Assembly (NCBI GenBank): GCA_015183035.1
Contig: JACZZP010000004.1
Location: forward strand, 2,232,001 to 2,296,000
Direction: 5' to 3'
DNA from: Meloidogyne chitwoodi
Lineage: Eukaryota > Nematoda > Chromadorea > Rhabditida > Meloidogynidae
DNA length: 64,000 bases
In this document: piece by piece, positions 24,017 to 33,043 of the stretch
Numbering within the stretch: the first letter of the stretch is position 1
How the letters are laid out: the number at the start of each line of letters is the position of its first letter
Position numbers and translations under genes: made by a program
The notes under the pieces: model-generated
Databases searched by the model: none
What the model was told of the DNA's origin: nothing
The model's input: only the letters and a program-made list of their open reading frames with translations

Positions 24017-25398
24017 TCACTTTTCCAAAAATGATTGAAATCCATCACTTCTTCCACCATATGCCAAATTTATCGGTAAAGAGTCTTGTCCTTCACTTAA
24101 TATTGCCATTTTTGCAAAATCATCAGCACCAGTTGCATGCTCAACTGCTTGAGAACAATTAAAATGGCATTGTCCAAAAGCTTTGTGCAAAGAGAGTATT
24201 TGTTTTCTCATTACTTTGCAACGATTTTCTTCAAGCAAAACAAGTTTTGCCTTTTTTAAAAAAATAATAATTTAATTTTTATCCTTTTCATACCCTAACA
24301 TCTTCCTTCAATTGTTCATATTTTTGTCTTTGTTGATTACATTGTTCTTCTAAAGCAGAAATTATCTGAGCTGTGCTATTAGGGTTTTCACGTGCTTCTT
24401 GTAATTCTTTTCGGCCAACATCGAATTCAAGACGAGCCTAAAAAAGAAAACACTCAAGTATTTTAGGGGGTCAAGGGTTCGAACCCGATCAAGGGACAAT
24501 AATTTTTATTTAAACTAAAAATGCTCTAGATAACCTGATTATGGCTTTCAATAGTCAAAAAAGTATCTTCAATAGTATTATCACAAAGCGTTTGAAGTGA
24601 AGAAAGAAAAAGTGACAAAGTTCTTTGCAAAGGTTCACTATTTTGTCCCATAACAGAAAAAAGCTCACTTTGCATATTTAATTCTTTCTAAAAAAATAAA
24701 GTTAAAATAAGAATTTAATAAAATTAAAAACAAACAGAAATTGCTGTCTCCTTTGTAGCTAATTCACACAAAGCATTAGCCATACTTTTCTGCATATTAT
24801 TAGCCAAAACCATATAATTTGTAAAATTACGAGCTGTTGAAAGCAATTCAATATAACATTTTCTTAAATCTTCAAGTTCGGATATTCTTGCATTTAAGTC
24901 AAGATCCGAAGTTTTGTCAAGCTAAAAATGAATTAAGAATTTTAGAAAATATTTTAAACCTTTCCCATATGTTCCATATACAAATGTTTAGTGTTTTTGT
25001 AAGTTTTTTGAGTCCATTTTTTAAGAGAATCAATTTTTGCGGCTGTGACCGTTGTGAGCTGTTGAAGCTCTTGACTGAAATTAAATAGTAATAATGTTTA
25101 AAAATGTAATTAAACTGAAAAGAAGAAGTTAAAAGTTTTCCTAGGTTCAATATTCAAACAGCTTTATTATTAAATATCAAACCTATTAGACGTCAAATTA
25201 ATCAATCCCTGAACAGGATTACTTGCAAGTCGTGGCCCATTCATTGGAGGACTTTGCCTAGTTAAATCCCTAATCTTCTCTTCTTCTAAAATTTTTTGTT
25301 AAAATAAATATAAAATAATTTAATAAACTTGCTGCTGTTGCGGTAACCTCGGTTGCCTGTTCAGCTGCTTCAAAAATGTCAGATTTTTCGGCCAACAT
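24017..25398 (-). CDS. Arfaptin (BAR/AH-domain protein)
   Basis: The start is at 25398. Exons are 25398-25329, 25285-25183, 25074-24960, 24921-24736, 24687-24535, 24437-24294 and 24250-24017, giving 334 residues. The AH/BAR domain spans about residues 60-290. It keeps TSDLDLNARISELEDLRKCY, a VMGQNSEPLQRTLSLFLSSL block, DNTIEDTFLTIESHNQARLE then FD, and KYEQLKEDVRAKLVLLEENR then CKVM. Arfaptins dimerise into a curved coiled coil that binds membrane, Arl1/Arf and Rac GTPases at the trans-Golgi, and they help secretory granule formation. The last 40 residues are gene-specific. An intron (24438-24534) contains a tRNA-like repeat. Confidence 0.94.
24455..24510 (+). repeat. tRNA-like remnant in an intron
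   Basis: A B-box GGTTCGAACCC at 24476-24486 sits inside the fifth arfaptin intron. It is followed by GATCAAGGGACAAT. The A-box half is not recognisable. Confidence 0.4.
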
Positions 25399-25754
25399 GA
25401 TTGCTTTTAAATAATGTTAAATTTTGAGATTCTAATAAATATTCTAAAAATAGTGATAAAAATTTAAAAAGAAAAATCTTCATTTTAACAAAAATTGCGT
25501 GTAACTGACGCGGGAAAACGTGTCAATCAGTAAAAAATGATATAGAAAAATAAGACTCAAACTGTTATGCTGTTTTTAACGGAGTGCAAGAAATGTATCG
25601 ACCATCTTTTCTTCTACTCTTTTCTGCACTATTATGTGCAAGCTAAATATTACATAAATTATTGTATTGAATTTTTCCAGTCAAGTTTAGCTAATTAATT
25701 TAAAATTAATTTTATATTATTTTAATTTTTAGTTTAAAAAAGTTAAAAAGTATT
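25399..25754. promoter_or_regulatory. Divergent promoter region
   Basis: These 356 bases lie between the start codons of arfaptin (-) and the first F-box gene (+). They should hold both promoters. A TTTTTAG at about 25725-25731 is a possible spliced-leader acceptor for the F-box gene. Confidence 0.4.
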
Positions 25755-27907
25755 ATGGAATATCTACCATGTGAAATACATCTTAAAATTTTTAAATATC
25801 TCAACTTTGATGAATTGTTCGCAGTTAAACAAGCTAATCGATATTTTCGTGATTTTATTAATAAATACAAAGGAGATTTAGCTCGTAAAAGATTCTATCA
25901 ACTGGCCTTTGTAATTTTAGCTTTTTTGTTTTTTTAATTTTATTAATTTAGGCGTTTGATCGCCGTTTTAATCTGCAAAGTATTAGGAAACCAAAATCCA
26001 AATCAATCGATTTTCCTTTGAGTAATCATCTTAAAGATCAGGTATGAAGTTTTATTAAAATTAAAGAAATTCATTTTTCAGTGGTTATCTGCTGTGGATA
26101 AACGAATTCCTATTTGTTTTAATTTTAGGGTACTCCTCTAATTTATGTCCGCTAAAAATGTCATTTTTTGAAGATTTTTAGAAACGGTCAATTTATACCT
26201 ATATCATTTCTCTTCAAATGAGAATAAAAACGTAAAAATTTTTTATATACTCATGTTCTAGAAGACAATATATAATAACTTGAGGTAAATATCCAGAATA
26301 CCTACCCTCACAGATATGGACAAATTATATGTCATTCGAAAGAGCATATCGTGCTGAGTCGAATGACATAAAAATTAGGAACCGATCGCAACCAGGGGCC
26401 GAGATACATACCCCCGAATATTGAAAAACCATAGGGGGTGTAAGCTCTACTAAGTGATTACCGCGGCTGCACCTAAATTTTTTCACTGAATTAAATATTT
26501 TGTTGTAATTTGCGCCGTAGAATGACGCATGTAACAAAAGCAAACCAGGGATGGGCTCCCAAATGAAGAAGTCATAAAACACTCCCAATAGGTCCAAGTT
26601 TGGTTATTTCCAGCAAACTTAGATTCTTCATAACTTTGTTCAAAATCATTCAATCAAGACGATTTTGATCTCATTCGATGGTCTCGAAAAGCTGAGTCGA
26701 ATAAGCTATCATACTCATATTTGAATTTTTTACCCCAAAATGAGCTTGGTCCCCCCTACACTTTTACAATTTTCAGGGGTCTGTAACTCAGCTCATGCTT
26801 GCGACGAGTTCCTGATTTTTATGTCATTCGACTCAGCTCGATGTGCTCTTTTGAATGACTTATAATTTGTCCATATATGTGAGGGGTTGGTATTCTGGAT
26901 GTTTTCCATAACTTGATAAATAGCTTAACCATATATATTTGATATTTTGTCTACCCATTTGATTTGGAAAGATCAAAATATTTAGAACGACTATTCTAGT
27001 CTCATTCTGCTTCACTCGGTTCGCTTTTAAATAAATAACATTTTTAGCGGACATAAAATATAAGAGTACCAATATAAATGACACTCTACTTTTACTTTTT
27101 TCACCAAAAGGTAATAATAAATATTAAATAATAAACCAATTAAAAATTTCAACATTTAAATTTTTTTATTTAAATGCATAAATTAATATCTATTTTTTAT
27201 AGAAAACTCACATGTAAAGGATATCTTTAATTTGAGATTACCCGTAACTCCAAAACACATAGGAGAAATGAAAATTGTTCGTTATTGGTTAAAGGAAATC
27301 ATTCTTTGCAATTTTAAAATTATTTCTTCTAATGAATTTATTTTCAACCAAGAAATGATTGAATTACTTTTAGATAGTGATGAAATTAGTCAGATGAAAT
27401 TAAATTTTGAGCCTTTGGCTTATTGTAAATTTCTTAATATATATTTTGAATCAATTATCACAACAAAAGACAGCAGCAATTTATTAAAATTATTATTAAA
27501 CGAAGGAAATAAAATTTTTACTGTTACTTTGTATCGATTTGACGAAAATCAAAGTACACTCTATAATCATCTTTTAAATGTGAGTGAAAGAATTAAGGGT
27601 TTTTTTTTATAAATTTATATTAAAAATAAATTAAAAAGTTTAGCATATAGAAACAGCAACAGATTTATCAAAAATGGTGGCTAACATTAGATTTTTTGGC
27701 TTGTGCTTGAACCGCTTTATCTCAGAGGGCTGGCCTCGTTCTAAATTAATTGTCAGAGGAGTTGAAGGGCGTGGAAGCAGAGCAGAACGAAAATACTATA
27801 AAATTACAAATATCCATAATTCTAAAATTGTATTTTTAGTCATGTGGTATCTCTCTACACGTGAAAGAGATTATGTTACTTGCATTGAAATTTATCGAAT
27901 CAGATAA
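25755..27907 (+). pseudogene. F-box gene 1, exon 3 interrupted by a transposon
   Basis: Coding pieces are 25755-25910, 25952-26041, 26082-26128 plus 27071-27110 (one exon split by an insertion), 27203-27579 and 27644-27907. The N-terminus is an F-box (YLPCEIHLKIFKYLNFDELF), which in eukaryotes binds Skp1 in SCF ubiquitin ligases. The C-terminal half matches F-box gene 2 (30931-32147) in exon order and phase; exon 1 is 156 bases in both. A 942-bp element (26129-27070) breaks exon 3. If 8 bases of target duplication are removed, the flanks total 79 bases, which is 1 modulo 3, the phase of the 115-base exon 3 in gene 2. The remaining exons are open, so the break looks recent. It could be spliced around in some transcripts; I judge it probably non-functional. 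Confidence 0.75.
26129..27070. mobile_element. Transposon inside exon 3 of F-box gene 1
   Basis: The ends are inverted: GGTACTC at 26129 and GAGTACC at 27064-27070, with a second shared block TTTATGTCCGCTAAAAATG just inside each. The inner part (about 26300-26900) is a large imperfect palindrome sharing the core found at 11690-12215 and 29380-30560. The flanks AATTTTAG and AATATAAA agree at five of eight positions, so a decayed 8-bp duplication is possible but not clear. No transposase is encoded. Confidence 0.75.
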
Positions 27908-28239
27908 TTCGATTAATATTATTTTGCTTATTAAATTACTATTTTATTTTTACCAACAATCTATTTCTTTTAATATAATCGGTTTAATCATTATTCTGAT
28001 TTTTTCTCAATCTTATTTTTAAAAATTCAAAAATAAATTGAAAGCAATCTCTGTCTGTCAATTACTTAAGCGATGTAAATCAAATAATCAATTTGTATAA
28101 AAATAATTGGTGTAAACATTATTTCTTAAAAATAAACTTAAAAACAGACAAACATAAATTAAATTTTTCGTGTCCGGAAAATTGTTCAGTGGAAAATCCG
28201 TCAATACTCGGAAAATGCGTCAGTATCAGTACAAAAAAT
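27908..28239. other. 3' flank of F-box gene 1
   Basis: These 332 bases hold the 3' end of the F-box gene and the left target site of a hAT-like element. I see nothing else. Confidence 0.4.
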
Positions 28240-28556
28240 CAGAGGTGCTCGCGGACACGAATTTCGGTATCCTATCCGGATATATCCGTGAGGTCTATAT
28301 CCGTATCCTTTTTATATCCGCGTCAAAATTTGCTATATCCGTCCGCGGGTATCCGCGGATATATCCGTTTTTTCTCAAAATGGTCAAAGTCCTTGAAATT
28401 TTCAAAATGGTCAAAACAAAAAGAGGTTTTGGAGGGGGATATTTTTTATGATGTATGAAAAATCTTAATATTTTTGAAATGGTTATTTTTATCTGCAGAG
28501 AAAAGTATTTAGACAGGGTATTCCGGGTCAAGTGTCAAGTAAATTTTCATAATTTG

Positions 28557-28770
28557 TTTTAGCGCTGCAGGCAAAAATTTTAAAAAATTATTGTGTTTTA
28601 GTTGCCAAAAATTAACCATTTTCAGCACCGCAAGCAAAAAATTTTTAAATTTATTACATCCTAATTGCCAAAAAATCACTCATTTTAGCGCCGCAGGCGA
28701 AAATTTTTTTAATTTTTAAACATCTCTTGCCAAAAATTGCACTTTTTTAGTACCTATGGCGAAAATTTCA
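28557..28770. repeat. 62-64-bp tandem repeat, about 3.5 units
   Basis: Units begin at about 28557, 28619, 28683 and 28744 with TTTTAGCGCCGCAGGCGAAA-like sequence and end with TTGCCAAAAATT. They lie within the hAT-like element and do not code. Confidence 0.75.
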
Positions 28771-28848
28771 GATTCAATTTTGCTTAAAAAATTTTTAAAA
28801 GAAAGATAAATAACTCTAACAGTAATTAATATAGGTATTCAAAATACC

Positions 28849-28923
28849 TTCCCAAATAAAGGGTTCGAACCCAAAGTAATTTATTATGATAGACTAACGC
28901 ACTAACCACTCAACCGTAGATGT
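28849..28923 (-). repeat. tRNA-like remnant inside the hAT-like element
   Basis: On the minus strand there is an A-box TTGAGTGGTTAGTGCG and a B-box GGGTTCGAACCC about 40 bases apart. No acceptor stem pairing is evident. Confidence 0.6.
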
Positions 28924-28961
28924 ATGTTTAGAAAATACAAGTAAATTATATACATATAAAC

Positions 28962-29118
28962 CAGGGATGGGCAAGTTTCGGATTTCGGGTTTCGGAAGTT
29001 TCGGATTCGGGTTTTTTAGACATTTTTATTTCGGATATCGTATTTCGATTTTTATTTTTTTACATTTTATTTCAGATTTCGTATTTCGGATTTTATTTTC
29101 CAATTTTGCCCATCCCTG
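28962..29118. mobile_element. 157-bp hAT MITE nested in the larger element
   Basis: The inverted ends are CAGGGATGGGCAA and TTGCCCATCCCTG. A perfect 8-bp duplication ATATAAAC flanks it (28954-28961 and 29119-29126). The inside is made of TTTCGGATTTCG-type repeats. CAGGG ends with an 8-bp duplication are classic for hAT MITEs. It inserted after the surrounding element was in place. Confidence 0.92.
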
Positions 29119-29379
29119 ATATAAACGTTCTTTTCTTCTCACATAAAAATAAATTGGATGGAAAAAATATTTAACAGGTCAGGCATTAGGGGTCACATAC
29201 ATATTCAGCGGATATTACGGATACCCGCGGATAGCGACCTCATATCCGTATCCGTTTTGTATCCGTCTGATTTTTAAAAATTAGTATCCGTATCCGCCCG
29301 TATCCGCGGGTATCCGGATATTATCCGTATCCGCGAGCACCACTGCAAAAAATCACAAAAAAACAAAAAAATTACGAGG

Positions 29380-30560
29380 TCGCTTTAGTATATCGGGTCC
29401 GAGCTCGAAAAATGTAATACATCAATCGATTCCTCTCGCCGAACTGCGCACGAATATATAAGAATTTCTTGCCGGAGACGAATACTCGCCGAGATACAGG
29501 TCCTGAAAATTGAAAAACGGCTCTACCTTAGGACATGCGTCCCATCAGAGTTTATGCGTCCCATCAAAGTATATGCGTCCCATCAAAGAATATGCGTCCC
29601 ATGAAAGTATATAAGTCCCAAAATTAATACATGCGTCCCATCAGAGTATATGCGTCCCAAGATTAGTATATGCGTCCCATCAATAAAAATTAGGCAAGAC
29701 CACACCTTTAATTTGACTCCAGGAATTTCATAAAGGCGAACCTTCTCAAAATTTTTATTTGGTAAATCAGTATATGGAAGCCCTTCTATCTCTATTAAAG
29801 AACACACCATTCTATCAGAACATTCTCAAGCTCCTCTTCCTTTATTAGAACCCTTTCTCTCTATTATAACCTCCTCCCTCTATTATTCAGACTCAAATAT
29901 TGTTTTTGGGACGCATATACTCTGATGGGACGCATGTCCTAAGGTAGAGCCTGAAAAACCATAGGGGGGAGGAAGCACATTTTGGGGTAAAAAATTCAAA
30001 TATGAGTATGATAGCTCATTTAAAAGAGCTCTTCGAGACCTATCGAATGAGACCAAAGTCGTCTTGATTGAACGATTATGAACAAAGTTATGAAGGATCT
30101 AAGTTTGCTGGAAACACGTCAAACTTGGACCTATTGTGGGAGTGTTTTATCAATTCTTCATTTTAGCGCCCATGGCTGGTTAGCTTTTGGTACATGAGTT
30201 AATCTACGGCTAAAATTACAACAAAATAATTAATTCAGTGAAAATAATTTAAGTGCAGCCGCAGTAATCACATAGAGGAATTTACTCCCCCCTATGGGTT
30301 TTCGATATTAAGATGTCTGTAACTCGACCAGTAATTAGGACCGCGGGTGATTTTTATCTCGTTGGACTCAGCTCGATGAGCTCTTTCAACTGACATATCA
30401 TTTATCTGGATCGGAGTCTGGACCGTATAGGTAACTTTTACCCGAAGATACAGGCCCCCATGAATATTGAAAAACCATAGTAAGTATGGGTTTTTGATTG
30501 TTGGGAGCCTGTATTTTGACCCGAAATTGTGACTGCAGGCTAATTTTAGTCTTATTCGAC
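29380..30560. repeat. Copy of the dispersed core repeat, interrupted by a transposon
   Basis: The sequence before 29510 and after 29960 matches, in pieces and partly inverted, the cores at 11690-12215 and 26300-26900. Shared landmarks are GGGTCCGAGCT, GAAAAACCATAGGGGG, TGCAGCCGC followed by GTAATCAC, and GACCTATCGAATGAGACCAAA. Its outer ends are not clear. The region codes for no recognisable protein. Confidence 0.65.
29519..29951. mobile_element. 433-bp transposon with GGCTCTAC ends and a foreign insert
   Basis: It has the same ends as the element at 11507 (GGCTCTACCTTAGGACATGC) and the same ATGCGTCCCATCA subrepeats. A perfect 8-bp duplication TGAAAAAC flanks it (29511-29518 and 29952-29959). 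The interior (about 29700-29890) is unrelated to the interior of the 11507 copy. On the minus strand it contains an exon-like open stretch ending LYEIPGVKLK before a GT donor. It interrupts a copy of the core repeat. Confidence 0.85.
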
Positions 30561-30930
30561 TCAGCTCGACGAGTTTTTTCGAATGATTCCATGTCTGAGC
30601 TGGAAGTTTTGACGAAAGGTTTAGTGACTAATGCTTCAGTGACGAAAGGATCTGCCACCAAATTAATTATTAAATATATAAATGCGATTGGCGTTTTGAT
30701 AAAATGACAATTGCTCCACATCTTCCGCCAATTCTCTTTCTAATGTTACACATCAAAAATGTTTTCACTTTTACTTGTTACCTATCTAAGGAAGTTCCAT
30801 TTGTTCTAAATTGCGTATTTTGTCTAATATTTACTATTTTTGTTTTTAAATATTTCTGATTCTACATTTTTGATATTAAACTATTAATTTCAGAAATAAT
30901 TATTTTTATTTGCTTAAAAAAGAAAAAATT
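30561..30930. other. Upstream flank of F-box gene 2
   Basis: This holds the poorly defined end of the core repeat and the likely promoter of F-box gene 2. No separate gene is visible. Confidence 0.35.
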
Positions 30931-32147
30931 ATGAAAGCCTTAACAACCCAAAATGTACCACATTTATTGTGTCAAATTTTTGACAGTTTAAACTTTGTCG
31001 AATTGCTCCAACTTAAAGAAATAAATCAATATTTTTACGATTTTGTTCATTGCAATTTTCCTCAAAGATTTACAGGGCTCTCTTTCGTAATTTTATTTTT
31101 TTAATTTTATTAATTATTAAGGTTTCTGGTCCGGCGTATATTGGAATTGATTTTACTACTAATTATGTCAATTTTCCTATCAATGATCTGCTTCGGATTA
31201 CGGTTTTCAATTTATTCATTTTTATACGTTTATTATTTTTTAGTGGCGGGATGCTTTCCACCAACAAATTCCCGTCTTTATATTTAATTCTTCTAACGAA
31301 TTATCAAATTCTGGTTCCGAATTACCGCCTGAGGGGCATGTGTTAATTTTTGCAAAAGGTAATATTAAATAATAAACATTTTCTTCACTTTTAGAAAAAT
31401 TCTTATTTAAATCCATAAATTAAGGTCCTGCACATAGGACAAAGGCTTTGAGATTGCCCTTTCTTTTACGTTATATCAATGATTTTAAATTGGTTCGATA
31501 TTGGTTGAAGCTGATCCTTAGTTTTGATTTTAATATTCTTTCATTTAATTCCTTTATTTTCAATCCGGAAATTTTTGAATTACTTTTTACTGAGGAAGAA
31601 ATTAGTCAAATGAAATTTAAATGTCATTCAGTTTTTATCAACTTTACTCACCAAAATATCGATGCCTGGAAATTTACTATTGAACATTTGATTACTTGCA
31701 GCGAATTTCTTTCAATAAATTTCGAAACAATCAACACCACAAATAGAGAAAACAATATATTGATAAACTTATTGTTAAATAACGTTGCTAGAATTCCTAA
31801 AATTCTTTTTAGAGAAATGAATGCCAATCATTATGTTCTTTACAATAATCTCATAAATGTGAGTGAAGGGTATTAGGGTTGTTTTATATTGATTTTAAAT
31901 TTAGCGTCTTAAAACTGCAGATGATTTATCAAATGTAGTAGCTGTGATTAAATTTTGTAATCCGAACTGGGCTCGTCCTAGATTAGCTGATAGAGGTGAT
32001 AAACTGGAAGAAAGCACCAATATTAAAGAATGCTATGAGCTCACAAATGATCATGATCCTGGAAAGGTTTTTGAAATTATTTGGCTTGTGAACGAAACGA
32101 ACGTAGTTAAAGATATTTCGATTACTAAAATTCAATTAATTGATTAA
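30931..32147 (+). CDS. F-box gene 2
   Basis: Exons are 30931-31086, 31122-31202, 31244-31358, 31425-31858 and 31905-32147, giving 342 residues. An N-terminal F-box-like motif (VPHLLCQIFDSLNFVELLQL) is followed by a nematode-type C-terminal domain of about 240 residues with no family that I can name. This has a conserved RYWLK helix, LLFTEEEISQMKF, and a terminal beta-rich part with VFEIIWLVNE. The same blocks occur in F-box gene 1. F-box proteins select substrates for SCF ubiquitin ligases; nematodes have large, fast-evolving families of them. The F-box is degenerate at several positions compared with gene 1. The frame is intact throughout. Confidence 0.8.
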
Positions 32148-33043
32148 TTTCACAAAGAATTTTAATTTATAACCTACTTAACGATGTGGCATTATTTTTT
32201 ATTTTCAGTGCTTTATATTTTTGATTTCAAAGTAAATTATTTATTTAATTTTTTATCTTTTTATTTGCTAAATATTGCAATTTATGCATTGTCTTTTTTT
32301 TAATTTTTAGTTAAATTTTATTTAGATTGTGCAGTGTTGATTTTACCACCAATTTGATTGAAAGCAGAATATACTTTTACCGCATCTTTCACTTTTCTTC
32401 AGCTTGAAAAAAACAAGTTTTCTTTTTCAAAGGATTAGGACACACAAAGCAATTTTAGGAAGAAAATTAAAAAGTCCCAGAAAGCAAAACAGCCAGGTTT
32501 AATTATTTCTATTTTTTCTTCCTCAACATTTAATTATACATAGCCTTACAATTAAAATTTTTATTTTATGTAGCACTCTCGCAAACAAGTCTTTTCCTCA
32601 ATTTTCGCAAAAATCTTTGCTGGAACGAACATCTTTATTATGCTTTAAACAAAAAGGTCTAGGTCTACCAATGATTGTTCCACTCCACCTTCACAAATAT
32701 AGTAAACTTTCTTATAATTACCTCAACTTTTCGCTTTTTATTCAAAAAATTGTCTGTTCCGTAAATTTCTTTTTATGTAAGTTTTTTGGGTTCTTCCTCA
32801 CTCTTTTGTTTCTTTAAAATTGAAAGAAAATTTCAAAGAATCAAAAATACTTTTCTTTTCACTTTTTGTTCATTTATTTATACTTCAAAAGTTAAATTAC
32901 TATAAAAGGACGAAAAAAGTTTCTGAGACCCGTTTCTACGCATGTTCTCTTCCCAAATGATTTATTTTTGGGCTTTAACCCTTATTTTTGTTCTCCTCTT
33001 TATTTTTTATTTTTATTTGTTTTTAAGGCTTTAAAGAAGAAAA
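32148..33043. other. Intergenic region
   Basis: These 896 bases lie between F-box gene 2 and the LBP/BPI gene. A TTTTAAG (AG at 33026-33027) 16 bases before the LBP start codon may be a spliced-leader acceptor. No other feature is evident. Confidence 0.4.

Larger units (their letters stand above)
28240..29345. mobile_element. hAT-like non-autonomous element with a nested MITE
   Basis: The ends are CAGAGGTGCTCGCGGA and, on the other strand, CAGTGGTGCTCGCGGA. A perfect 8-bp duplication CAAAAAAT flanks it (28232-28239 and 29346-29353). CAG ends plus an 8-bp duplication are hallmarks of the hAT superfamily. Both subterminal regions are dense in TATCCG motifs (28255-28370 and 29200-29340), probably transposase-binding repeats. 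Inside lie a tandem repeat (28557-28770), a tRNA-like remnant (28849-28923) and a second hAT MITE (28962-29118). No transposase frame is present. Confidence 0.88.
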
